Shown here one piece after another: positions 22,176 to 34,079 of a stretch of DNA of 64,000 nt. Made by a program: the position numbers and the translations under genes. The notes beneath the pieces were generated by a model. The model worked only from the letters and a program-made list of their open reading frames with translations. It was not told the origin of the DNA and did no database searches. Numbering within the stretch: position 1 is the stretch's first letter; every line of letters starts with the position of its first letter. Source of the DNA: Artemisia argyi (lineage: Eukaryota; Streptophyta; Magnoliopsida; Asterales; Asteraceae); contig CM060685.1 in assembly GCA_030686995.1 (NCBI GenBank), positions 128,551,823 to 128,615,822 of the forward strand. Reading direction: 5' to 3'.

Positions 22176-22299
22176 ACGTTCATTGCTTACGTGCTTTGGT
22201 AGCGTGCAGTGAATGTTTTTAGACTAAATTGTTAGTTTTTCGCTCCTGGCTTGGGTCCTTTATTGGTGCAAATCTTGTCTTGCCAGCAGATAATATCAT

Positions 22300-22317
22300 G
22301 GGGGGGGGGGGGGGGGG
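22300..22317 (+). repeat. G18 homopolymer
   Basis: An uninterrupted run of 18 G, 275 bp upstream of the extra-ORF start. The length should be treated as uncertain in any assembly. Confidence 0.9.
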
Positions 22318-22590
22318 TGGGGAAACGTGGACTGTTTTTAAAATGTTCATGCCACTGCCTAGTTGTTATCTTTATCTTTTTACTTTTTAACTTGACCGTT
22401 GGTCAAAGTTTTCCCTGACACGCGTCACTTATCCGGTTATCCTTGGGGTAAATGTACTGCGGTTATATTTTGTTGTTTTCTATTTTTGTTTTCACGCTTT
22501 TTCCTTTGTTTTACTCCGTCGCTGTTAGGATTGTTTTCGATTATTCTCGCCTTTTCTTTCCGTATTTCTTTGCTTCTTTGGAGAGCTACC

Positions 22591-25587
22591 ATGGTTGAGT
22601 TTTGGGATGATAAATGTAGACTTTCCTAGCGTGACTTTGAAGTGGTTATGGAGAATTGCCATATTCCGGCTGAGGTACGGCCAGTTTGTCCAAACGATGG
22701 TGATCTTATTCGTCATCCCCCGAAGGGGAAGATAGGCGTACACCCGTTTGTTTGATCATGACCAATATCGTCTGCCTTTGACAAGGTTTTTTTGTCATCA
22801 TTCTTAAGTATTACAACATCCATATCTCGTAGCTTCATCTGCTTGGGGTGGCTAGGGTTTCCCATTTTGAGATTCTTTGCCGTGTCTGCGATATTGAACC
22901 GGTGGTCGTATTGTTCTGTTATTTTTACACAAAGGCGAAGAAGAATGGCTGGTTGACTTTTGCTAAACATCTCGGGGATTCATGTTATACTAGGATTGAG
23001 GATTCCTTGAAGGATTGGCAAGGCCAATTCTTTTGGGTCGATAGTTTCGCCTGTCCTTCCCTTTGTAATTTTTATTCTAAGGATGGCGTGCCAAAGGACA
23101 AGGCCCCTACTGCTGGTGAGTATAGTGCTGCGGATATTGATGCCCTTGTTGCTAACAAGACTCCGTTTTTAAGGTTTCTGGAACCCTTCCTTTGTTGCGT
23201 TGGCTTGAGCTGGTACTACTCTTTGGGTGATGATGTTTATCCTCTTTATGTTTACCGGGGTAAAGGTAATTGTGTGCTTTCCTCCTCGTTGTTTTTCTCT
23301 TATCCCCCTTCTGGTATGTATTTACCCTGTCTGTTCTTCCGGTTGTTTTTTGTGTAGTGATAGATGTTTTGGATTTATTTCATCTGAAGGATCCCCGTCA
23401 GGTGGAGGTCCTCGAGAGGCCTCTTTGTGATGGGGAACTCACAGTTTTGGATGTTGTCGTTAAGAGGCTTGTTCCTCTCCTTCCTATTGCTCCTGAGATT
23501 TCTGCTGAGCAAATGTCTATTGATCAGATGTTTGTTGACAATGAGGGTTCTACTTCTGGTGCTCTCGCTGCTGGTAAGCTTGTTGAAGATCCGGGTGATG
23601 CGGACACTAATCATGTTGATGTTGTTGCTGATCGTGAGGATAAGAGGAAGATTGAGGATGCGAACTTCATTGTTGGTGAGTCCTCCTGTCCTTTGAAGAG
23701 GCAAAGACATAATGACGGGGATGTATTTAGGTCAGCCGTTTCTGGTAAGTCTTTAGCCGTCATCCAAAGTGTATTACGTAGTAGTATGTTGAAACGTGAA
23801 CATGGCTCCCTTCGTTCCTTTTGTTTCTTCTTCCGTGTCAGCTACGCCGGAGCGGGATACTGATGCGTAGGGTGAGGGTTGTGTTGGAAGCCATCACCGT
23901 TTTATCGGTCCGATTGAAAGGTTGGTTCTTAGTTCAGATTCTTCCTCTTCTTGTAGTTATTATGGTACTGAGGTAGATTCTATTTCTAGTCTTCTGGCTT
24001 CAGCACCTTCAGCGGATGCCCCAGTTGTTCCTTCTGTCATTCTCGTGTCTTCTTCAAGGAAGAAGGAATGGAAGGAGAAGGAGAAGAAGAAGAGGAAAGA
24101 GGGGGGTTTTGGAGAGCCCTTATGGGAGGATCCGCACCGTTACAGATATGAGTCCCCGACAGTTGTTGGAAACTTATGTTCCTAACTGGGATGTGACTTG
24201 CGGGTCTCTTTTGGATACGGCACCGGAGTGTCGTGAGTTGCTCGATGGTTTCGCTCCTCCTAAGGCTTTTGAACATATCCGCAATATGCATTTTAACCAA
24301 TTTCTCGATGAGTTCAATGTTAATTCCTCTCGTCATGCTGCTTTTTGTGCCTCCCTGCAGATACGTGCGGAACGTCTTGCCGCGGAGGAAAAAAGGTTAT
24401 CCGATGTCCGTGACCAGCAAGGTGCTATGCTGGCGGCAAAGGATGAGGAGATTAATAGGTTGAGATCTGAGGCACTGGTATTCAGGAACGGAGTGACCGA
24501 AGCAGAGCATCTTCGTTCTGTGTTGGAATCTACTAAGAATTCTCATGACTTTGAGGTTGCGTCTTTAAAAATGCGTGTTTCGAGCCTCAAGGGGGATCTT
24601 CAGGCCCAAGCTTTTGCCTTTGAGGAGAAACGTGTTTCCATGAGTACGGCTTTGTTAAGCCTTGAAGTAGCTCTTGTTGATAAGGACTTGGAGATTTCTA
24701 TCCTTAAAGCTTCTGTTGCGGATACTGTTGATAGGAATGGGGACCTTGTTCACCAGGTAACTATATTCTATTTCATACTACCTCTAGGTTTCTTCTTTCC
24801 TGTATTTGTGCAATTTCTTTCTCTCTCTCTCTCTCCTTTTTTTATTTATTTATTATTTTTTTTAGGTTCAAGAGTTGGAGGCTGCGGCACGTGCTTTGAA
24901 TGCTGAGTTTGAGAAAGTTCAGTCTTCTTAGGTTAAGGGTATTACTGATAAGATAGCGGCTTTGGAGTCCCAACTTGTGGGAGCAGCCATTAGTTTTATT
25001 GAAAAGTTTTACCCTGCTTTGCTGACTGTTACCGTAAGCCGCCACTGGTTGTTGTCTCGTGGTTTGAGACTGTTCCTGACCAAGTGTCTTTATTCTTCTG
25101 AGTATCGTGACTCTTTAAAGAAGGTTTTATCTTGTGCCTATGTCAAAGGGGCGCAAGAAGATCTGGCTGCCGGTATTGAACATGGTGAGGCAAATAGGAA
25201 GCTTACAGAGCTTGCTGCTTATAGTCCATCTGCCCAAGCGGACTATGACTCCGCCTTGGCTGCATTATGGGGACTTCAGTTCCCTTTATTGGATAGTTTA
25301 ATGTTGCACAAGGACTCTTCTATTGAGAGCATCATGACGCTTCTTCGGCTTGATGATCATCTTGCTGAGAAGTTGGGCATGGCTGGGTTACAGCTGGATA
25401 TGGGACAGCTTACCATTCCCGAGCACAGAGCTAGGAGTGGTTTGGTGACTGGTGATATTTCCCTTTCTGCATCCTTGGACACTGCTCGTGAGAAAGCTAT
25501 CAGGATTAAGGGTGTTGCGTCCGCCGGGGAACCCACTATTGGAGACATTTTTTCTTCCTTGGCGAAACCCTTTCCTGTTGAGTATCC
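22591..25587 (+). pseudogene. antisense extra ORF of the Tat-like element ('putative gypsy-type transposase' family)
   Basis: The gene lies opposite to the element (whose 3' LTR is at 21506-22158). The start is ATG 22591 (MVEFWDDK), with an early TAG and a frameshift near 22755. The family-typical core follows: VSHFEILCRV and LKDWQGQFFWVDSFACP (22850-23100), then EPFLCCVGLSWYYSLGDDVYPLY. GT-AG introns are likely at about 23267-23357 and 24757-24864. The middle is an acidic linker, then a coiled coil (RAERLAAEEKRLSDVRDQQ; LRSEALVFRNG) and a C-terminal region ending near SSLAKPFPVEY (25580). It matches my memory of Asteraceae proteins annotated as putative gypsy-type transposase; the real function is unknown. 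Several stops and shifts mean it is not intact. Confidence 0.75.
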
Positions 25588-26868
25588 GGACCGAACAAAT
25601 ACTCGACAGGAAAGGCATTTTTTCTTCCTTGAAGATCCCAGGGAAAAGCATCCGGACCGAACAAATACTCAACAGGAAAGGGTTTCGCCAAGGAAGAAAA
25701 AATGTCTCCAACAGTAGGTTCCCCGGCGGACGCAGCACCCTTAATCCTGATAGCTTTCTCACGAGCAATGTCTAAGGATGCAGAAAGGGAAATATCACCA
25801 GTCACCAAACCACTCCCAGCTCTGCGCTCGGGAATGGTAAGCTGTCCCATATCCGGCTGTAACCCAGCCATGCCCAACTTCTCCGCAAGATGATCATCAA
25901 GCCGGAGAAGCGCCATGATGCTCTCAATAGAAGAGTCCTTGTGTAACATTAAACTATCCAGTAAATGGACTGAAGTCCCCGGAACGCAGCAAAGGCGGAG
26001 TCATAGACCGCTTGGGCGGAAGGACTATAAGCAGCAAGCTCTGTAACCACAAGTTCACATTTCAACATACAAATACATAATAAAATTTCGATGACGGCTA
26101 AAAACTTACTAGAAACGGCTGACCTAAATACAGCCCCGTTATTATGTCTCTACCTCTTCAAAGGACAAGAGAAATCACCAACAATGAAGTTCGCATCCTC
26201 AATCTTCCTCTTATCCTCACGATCAGCAACAACATCAACAGGATTAGTGTCCGCATCGCCCGGATCCTCAACAAGCTCACCAGCGGCGAGAGCACCAGAA
26301 GTAGAACCCCCATTGTCAACAAACATCTGATCAATATCCTCAGACATTTGCTCACCAGAAATCTCAGGAGCAATAGGAAGGAGAGGAACAAGCCTCTTAA
26401 CGGTAACATCCAAAACTGTGTGTTCCCTATCACGAAGAGGCCTCCCGAGGACCTCCACCTGACGCGGATCCTTCAGATGAAATAAATCCAAAACATCTAT
26501 CAATACACAAGAAACAACTGGAAGAACAGACAGGGTAAATACATAACAAAAGGGGGATAAAAGAAAACAACGAGGAGGAAAACACATAATTACCTTCACC
26601 CACGTAAACATAAAGAGGATAAACGTCATCACCCAAAGAGTAGTATCGGCTCAGGCCAACGCAACAAAGGAATGGTTCTAGAAACCTTACGAAAGGAGTC
26701 TTATTAGCAACGAGGGCAGTAATATCCGCAGCAATATACTTACCAGTAGCAGGGGCCTTGTCCTTTGGCATGCCAGCCTTAGAATAAAAATTACAAAGGA
26801 AAGGACAGATGAAACTATCGACCAAAAGAATTGGCCTTGCCAATCCTTCAAGGAATCCTCAATCGTAG
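25206..26868. repeat. tail-to-tail inverted duplication of the extra ORF (natural hairpin)
   Basis: 25206-25587 (+) is repeated inverted at 25668-26045 with few mismatches. The spacer is about 80 bp and holds two copies of a TCCGGACCGAACAAATACTC unit 66 bp apart. Beyond 26045 the right arm continues with an inverted match to about 23000-23811, so about 1.4 kb of the left arm (23812-25205) has no partner. A transcript through the centre would fold into a stem of about 380 bp plus a second stem of about 800 bp. Confidence 0.85.
25668..26868 (-). pseudogene. second, internally deleted copy of the extra ORF
   Basis: On the minus strand it encodes VDSFICPFLCNFYSK, EPFLCCVGLSRYYSLGDD (26843-26570), then LFHLKDPRQVEVL to the SCPLKR segment (26490-26150). 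After the deletion join near 26046 it continues with SLMLHKDSSIESIM to SSLAKPFPVEY. The coiled-coil exon is gone. Its 5' end is cut at 26868 by the LTR of E3. A third fragment lies at 49351-49680. Confidence 0.75.
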
Positions 26869-28096
26869 TGATGCGTGGTTTTGCAACCTTGCAAAAGGTT
26901 TTACTTTTCAAGGGATCTTGAGAAGCTTGCAATCCCCACCAGGCAGTGTACCTGACCGATGTAGTATAGTGAGTGGCAAGTACCGGGGGCTTGATCATTC
27001 TCTCAGGGAATAGTGTTCGTTAGGATTGAAACTAATCCAACTAGGTCTAAAGGTGAGGGATGATTCTTTTTGTATTTTTATATTTTATGAAAAACAAGCA
27101 AATATCTCGCGTTTAGAAGAGTGGGCGGAATTATTTGCTAACCAACTAACCCAAATAACTACTTAAACAATAAAAATAAAATAAAAAGAAAATAAATTGT
27201 AGGAACTTCTATATGGAGAAAAGCATATTTACTTAGATTTCATTACTCCCTAGTTATCTTTTATTGATTAGTTGATTTGTCACAATTGCGTGGATGAAGG
27301 GTTGCATTCCTTAATACCATTCGTGGGGCCGTGTAAGATCTTCCCCAACTCTATAAGCTTCTATCTCTTCCTATGATGACACATTTAGTATCCTATCATG
27401 GCCTCATTAATAGTTACTTATGCACTTAATACAACCAATAAAACCGTAGTACACATCTGATTATGTTTTTTAAAATGTTCAAGAAAGTTACCGTATAGGA
27501 GATTAGCCAGTTTTCTTAAGCCTAATGCTAAAATCAATCACCCACAACAATGAATGACAAACCAACAATCAATAATCAATAACTAGGTTTTATTAGATAT
27601 AAGTAAACACAAAAAAAACCTAAGCTAGCATGTTAATAGAAAGAAAAGCATACAAGATAATCAAACAACATATAGACATATTGAATGATTAATGGATAAC
27701 TTATCTTCCATTAAACATGGATGAAAGAAGGGGTTTGAAACCCTTACAAAGGCTGTAAAATCGTCTAGGGTTTGTTGCACAAAAGTTCCTCCTCTAATGA
27801 ATGAAAAATCCAAAAATATATATAGAAAATACAAGCTGACGGCGTCACCTTTTGGGTCGTAACGCTGTCAAGTCGCCGCCGTACAATTTCTCGGATTGCC
27901 TAGATCTACTCTTGATGCCGTTTGGTTCAAAGGGTTCTGGCGCGTCTCTCTTTACGTTAACACGTGACGGCGTTGGCATTTTATAACGTGACGCCGTCAC
28001 GTGTAATCTTCCAATTTTCTTTCTGGCGCGTCAAGTGTAAAGCAATTATCCACCTCTTAATTTTCGTATGACGGCGTCACTTACGCCGTCAGGTAC

Positions 28097-29514
28097 TAAT
28101 GCATAGGGATTGCACCAGGCTTTACCTCTCGAGGGATCTCGAGAAGCTTACTACCCCCACCAGGCAGTGTACCTGATCGATGTAGTATAGTATAATGACA
28201 AGTACCGGGGGATTGATCGTTCAGCTAGGAATATTGTCGCTAGGATCAGAAAACATACAGACTAGGTCTAGAGATGAGGGATGATTCTTTTTGTATTTTT
28301 ATATTTTTATTAAAGCAAGTAAAAATCTCGGTTTTTAAGGAGTTGAGCGGAATTAGTTGCTAGTCAACTAACCCAAAACTAATATGCAATCAAAATAAAA
28401 TACTAAAAATGAAAATAAACTATATTAAACTAGAGTTGTGAGCAATATGTGGGAGAATTGTCTTTACTTAGATTTCATTACTCCCTAGATATCTTTTACA
28501 CGTTAATTACTTGTTATAGTTGCGTGGATGACGGATTGTATTCCTTAATACCATTCATGGGGTGGCGTACTTACTTCCCCGATCCTATGAGCGCCTACTT
28601 CACTCCTATGTCGAGCCGGCTAAGAAGCTCCTAACATGGGATCATTAGAATTTACTCATGCATTAAATACAACCAATAAAACCTAGTACACATCGGTTCA
28701 TGTTTCCTAAGACGTTCAAGCATGTTACACAATGGAGATCTGCCAGTTTTCTTAAGCCTAACATTGAAATCATTCATCCAATACAACCATAAACAAGTAA
28801 TCAACACATAATTAACATCTAGGTTTCATTAGATCTAAGCAAACACAAGATAAATCTAGCCTAGCATGTTAAAATCAAGACAAGTAAAAGATATAATCAA
28901 CCAATACATAGACATATTGATTGAATTAAGAGAAGACTTATCTCAATTGAACATGAAAGGATTCAAGGGGTGAAAACCCTTGAAAGTACTGTAAAATATG
29001 ACCTAGGGTTTATAAAGTTCGGCCCTAGTTTTCTCCACACAAGTTCCTCTCTAATGAATGAAAAATAGAAAACTATATATAGAGTTTAGTAGGTGACGGC
29101 GTCAAGAACAAATGTCTGACGCCGTCATCTCACCGCCAAATAGTTCCTCGGACTGCCTAGATCTGGGTCTGACGCCGTCATGTATTCACCTTAAGCAGGC
29201 CGTCACCAATTTAACTCTTGACGCCCTTGTTGTGACGCTGTCAGGTTTGCACTGGGTCGTCACCACTTTTACTCCTGACGCCATCAGGGTCTTCCTCTTG
29301 ACGCCGTCAGGTACTGTTCTTAGCATGGAAAATTAAGTCTTTGGCGTTTTCTTCACTTTTATGCTCCAAAAACGTCCGAATTGCTTCTTTTTCCAGAATT
29401 CACTCCCAAAGTACCTAAAATCACAAAAGGAACGATTTAGAGTAATATTTGATCAAATAAATTAAATTCCGGGCTTAAATGACCCCCTAAAAGTGTTCAT
29501 TTTTCGCATCATCA
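28097..29514 (-). repeat. E2 3' LTR
   Basis: 1418 bp. The left end is TAATGCATAG where the 5' LTR has TGATGCGTAG, two G-to-A changes. TGACG pair at 29094/29117 beside the TATA box (about 29073-29082). Confidence 0.9.
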
Positions 29515-30096
29515 TATACCCTTACACTTGAGATTTGCTTGTCCTCAAGCAAATGCGCTTTTATTCTAGTCAAAATACAAGTTAGGGGTCATTTAACACT
29601 AATATAAAAGTAATTACAACAAATAATCGTTCCACTAAAGACCAATAGACAAGCACGGAGGTCATATACTAGCACCTCACAAATAGTGTTTAGATACTCA
29701 CATCTCTCGGGTGTAATAAAGTATATATCACAGTATGGAAACGAAAAATATCTCTCACTACCTGTCATAGCAAAATAGATTACCATTGGCTTGGGAAAGG
29801 ATCAAACCTCCACCACATGGCGTAAGCACCTAGGATAAACTATCAAAGAGGTCTTTTTAAAGGGTTGTATCATTAGGTGTAGGGATATGGAATACACGGT
29901 TTTGTTGGATATAGGCAGTCTTTACTGGTGGCGAGTTAATAATCTTGGTTAATTACATGTACAATATGGCGTTGCTAAGCCAAGACTAGACTCGACTTAG
30001 GCTAATAAATCAAAAATAACAAAAACATAAAATAAACATAGAATGAAACGGGATGGTAGTCCGTACGTTTTTTCTCTTTTTTTTTCTTGACTTTTC

Positions 30097-30135
<39 letters not shown>

Positions 30136-32091
30136 ATACACTCTTACCCTACCATCCAAAATAATACATCATAGGGGATGAACATTCCCCTTACACTTGA
30201 ATTTTTACATACTTTACAATAAACTAATCTAACGACTCGAATTAAGATAATCAAAACACTTGGAGTACTTTTAAGATTAACGTACATATGGGGGTAATAA
30301 TATTATGTTCTTCCCCATTACTCCATAAAATAAGTACTTTACCCATGAGTCCCAATTGTCCCAAAACAATATGTACAAGGATATGACTCGACTTAGCAAC
30401 CATGTAATCAATTAGATAATTAACTTAGGGTTTAACAAATAACAATAATGCACTAAAGATGAGTGCATACACGGAAGGCTAAGGCTATTTGGGTGTACAT
30501 TTAAGTGGGGTGTAACAAATTCTTCCTTTAAGTAAAGTGCTTAAAGTTAGAAACGAAAAGATAGGCTCGGAGGGGTGTACTAGGGGTTTCGTGTACTAAT
30601 AATGAGTACAACGCTAATGGTGTGGGAAAAATTAATTGACTTAACTAGCCAAGTAATATGACTTAAATGGTCAAGTAATTATGATACGGGTTTAACACAA
30701 GGGTGATCCTAATGCCTCTTATCATGTAGTAAATCCTACTACACGAATGTAGTCTCTCTAGCGGTCTCGGGATGCATCACTAATGCAAGTTCTAGAATCT
30801 AAATGCTACCGGTACACTCATAAGCACTAATAGTAAATGCTTTTCCTATCAAATCTAAAGGCAAACCTCACATATTTGGGTGGAAAATTTTTCTGAATGG
30901 TACGGTTTTGTGCTAGTCATACAATCTCCTATCCATGAGACGCTTGCTATGGCTAAAGTTTCACTCCTAAATGTTGTAAAAAATTTTAAATTTGGCGCTA
31001 AAATTGCACTAACAAGTATTTCTCATAGTTTTATTACACATCTACTATCAAACAAACAAACTCAAGCGAAAGTGTATTTGTAAGGTATCATCAGTTTACC
31101 CTCCCCTTACACTTAGGATGAACATTGTCCCCAATGTTCAAGTAAAGAATGTAAAAGTTAAATAAGTAAAAAGAATGAAATCAAATACTCCCCTGATTCG
31201 CTCGGTATGGATAATAAGGTGGCCAGGTTAAATCTTCCTCCAAGAAAATGAACAATCAAAGCTTCCCTTCCAGAATATAAATCATCTTCCTGTCACACAT
31301 AACCTGTAAATCCTGAGAAAACAGACAAGGCAACCTCGCATAAAATCGGCGGCAATCTACATATGCTAATAAATCCTAGAAAACAAAATAAGATATAATG
31401 CTTGTGGAATGATGTTTGCAGATTTCCTGGAGATTATAAAACTAATAATTCAACAAAAACTTTAAGACTCCATTAGAAAAACAAAACTGGTAAAATTTCT
31501 AGATTTTTACACGTGACGCCGTCAAGAGTAAACTCGTGACGCCGTCAGAAGTGACCTGCAGAAATTCTTATGTTAAGTTTCCGGAAAATTTCTGGAAAAA
31601 CTTGGTCCTACTTCCTGGAAAATCCTACAAAACATCATTATGACTCGATACAAGCATTTGACTCTAACAAATACGAATATACATGTTCACTTAATATTGT
31701 GGAGAATCATGATCGATTTTGTTTCTTAAAAACATATTTGGGGTTTCCCCTTACACTTATCTTTTGCAAAAATACCTTTGGGTGAAGTTAAGACTAGGCC
31801 AAACAACAAAATAAAGTATTTTCACTATTTTAGTTTTGAAACATGATCTACCAACAATAAAAATAAAGCATGCATACGGAAGCAAATAACAAACAAACAA
31901 AATAAAAATCACACAAAATGAAGAATGATACCATAAGCACATTCCATTATTACTAATTAACGTAAGCATAAAGATAAAAACAAAATTATCCAAGGCCAAT
32001 AGAGGCCACAACCTAAACTATTACAATCCCAATTGTTTCAAATTACATCATCATCAATAAATTGTTCAAACATAAGAGACATCAAGAAAGA
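29515..32091 (-). other. E2 3' non-coding region
   Basis: No credible ORF. It contains in inverted form all landmarks seen in E1: purine motifs ending near 29528, 30197, 31113 and 31757, the poly-T of about 38 nt at 30096-30133, the TGAACATTG hairpin near 31117-31140 and a TGACG pair at 31514/31537. The strong similarity to 7499-11592 of E1 is visible by eye. Confidence 0.8.
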
Positions 32092-33389
32092 TCACTGGGG
32101 AGGAGGACCATAACGGTAGTCATAACCAGGAGAGAGGTGCCCTGTGTACGCGTAGGGAGGGTAGTCCGTCTCACGACCGGGGAATGGGTCAATCTGCAGG
32201 TGGGGCTCGAGCTGATCACGGGTGGAGAGGTGCTGCATTTGGCGGATGGTATGATCATACATCCAATCAAAGCGCTAGTCAGTGGTGGTCCGCCATGCGT
32301 CCACCTGACCCATCCAGGCCCCCTGGTGTGCCTGCCAGTCTCCCCGACTCATGTGTCGGTAGTAATCAGCTGACCCAACCTCATAACCCCCGAACTGATG
32401 TTGTTGGGGCGCTCCCTCATCATCATCATCATCCTCAGCATCATCAGGTCCCCCTGCCTCGTACCAGCCATAGGACCCATCCGCCAACTGCATCAAGATG
32501 CTCATCTGCCTGAGGGATTTAGCCCTCACTACCCTACAAGCCCCACAGTCGCTCAAGTATCCCATGATCGGGGGAACAAGTAGCTCATAAGATCGAGCCA
32601 ACCGGGTCACGAACATCCCCCCATACACCTTGTCAATATCCCTCTCCCCCACCTGGTCTTCAAATAGCTAGCTACCCAAAATGGGATGTTGCATTAAACA
32701 TCCGCTAAAAAGATGGTGTATAGGTAGAAAAGATCTGAAGCAGTGACACGGTGAGTGATGCCATGACGCCCCGACAAGCTGTATGTGATGCATCTGTGGA
32801 CTAACCTAACCACGGGGTCACTTATTGATGCTGCCCCAGTAGTCGAGGTATACACCCCGTTCCCGATGGTCGGCCAAAAAGTGGCGCACCTCATATCGCT
32901 CCTCACAGTCTCCCCATGTAACAACCTCTGCATAAAACCTCCCTCAACAGCCTCCTCCCTAGTATACAAACCTATCCTCCATCCAAACTCAGTAACCGAA
33001 CATGATCGAACCTCCCCTCCTAACCTAAAGTAAATAGTGGTACCCCCCACGTCCGTCCTAGCCTCTGCCTGATCAAAGTGGAAGGTCGCAAAGAACTCCC
33101 TCACCAACTCACTATACACAGTCTTCCTTATCCTAAACAACCTCTCCCATTGAGGACCCGTGAACCCATCGGTTTGGATCCTCCCCAAAAACGCAGCCTC
33201 TAACCCTTGGGACCTCAGAAACGCCCAATCATTCACAGCACCAGCATCAATGTGGTGATTACAAAGCTCCGCATACTTAGTTGTAGCGGCAACATTGTCG
33301 AATTCACCCCAACTATGGACCAATTCCCCATAGTTGACTTGTTGGGACCTAGAGGAGCTGCCACGGTGTTGTCGTGATCGCTTGCTCAT
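32092..33389 (-). pseudogene. ORF2 of E2 (ATHILA ORF1-like), one stop and frameshifts
   Basis: About 430 codons from ATG 33389 (MSKRSRQHRGSSSRSQ, a basic Ser/Arg start). The conserved core includes FTGPQWERLFRI, TTIYFRLGGE, EFGWRIGLY, RCATFWPTIGNGVYTSTTGA and THRVTASDLFYLYTIF. Next come MFVTRLARS and MGYLSDCGACRVV, an acidic stretch (DDAEDDDDDEGA), and a Tyr/Pro/Gly tail ending PPPQ. Stop at 32694, frameshift just after it (near 32650), further stop near 32275. The pattern resembles the ATHILA ORF-1 family as I remember it. I see no signal peptide or membrane span, so it is not env-like. The role is unknown. The ATG directly follows a splice-acceptor-like CCAG. Confidence 0.65.
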
Positions 33390-33393
33390 TTTC

Positions 33394-33813
33394 CTGGAAA
33401 AAGATAGAGTGGACGGAAACTATTAGAATGAGAATTTTTATTGGTTCTCGCTGTCAGACACATCTGACGCCGTCAGGAAGGAGGTCCTGAGACCTAGCAA
33501 AAATCAGGCCACGCAATTACGAGGGAAAAATCAAATTTCAAACTCTTAACCCATTACCCAAACACTCCTTTAAGCAGAAAACATGGGTAGGGGGTCAAAA
33601 AATCCGTGGTATGAAAGATTTTTCCTAGATTAACGCATGATTCAAGTAGGACAACATCATCTAAGGGTAACCCCGTGATTACAAATCACCAAGGGGACGG
33701 CATTACGATTTATCAATGATGGGTCAAAAATGGGGTTTCGGATGAAAGGGGTTTTCAAAATTGGTTGAACCTAAGGACAATTGAACGAAAAAGAGTGAGG
33801 AAAAACTACTTAC
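33394..33813 (-). other. probable intron upstream of ORF2 (E2)
   Basis: Minus strand: GTAAGTAG donor at 33813, TTTTTCCAG acceptor ending at 33394, 420 bp. The same donor and acceptor positions occur in E4 (44425-44850) and E3 (61393-60468, enlarged by a solo LTR). It holds a TGACGCCGTCA at 33475. Splicing is inferred. Confidence 0.6.
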
Positions 33814-34079
33814 CAAGTGGTGATTAGTCACGGAAGATGTCGGATTAGGTGATGGAGACTCGGAGGTGGAGCAGCAATTTGGGTGAGATTTGTGGGGTAT
33901 GAGTTGAAAGTGATGGAGTTTGGGTTATTATTGCTGAGATAGCGAGGTGACGGCGTCCAGAGTACCATTTGACGCCGTCAGATGCCCGTATCAGGTATAA
34001 AAAGAGGTAATTCCACATTTAGTCCCTGTACTTAGTGTGAATAGCTAAACACAAGTAAAAACTATGAGTAGCTAACCCA

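Noticed and set aside
28449..28634. Short ORF repeated in several LTRs (also 36053, 47631, 9333)
   Set aside because: Not constrained as protein: copies differ by shifts and it overlaps untranslated LTR sequence.
32062..32513. Plus-strand ORFs opposite ORF2 (also 45615-46256 and 59467-59700)
   Set aside because: Shadows of the real minus- or plus-strand ORF2; composition mirrors its Pro/Asp-rich tail.
32092..33389. ORF2 as an env-like glycoprotein, since Athila elements can carry env-like ORFs
   Set aside because: No signal peptide, no transmembrane segment, strongly basic start; resembles ATHILA ORF-1 instead.
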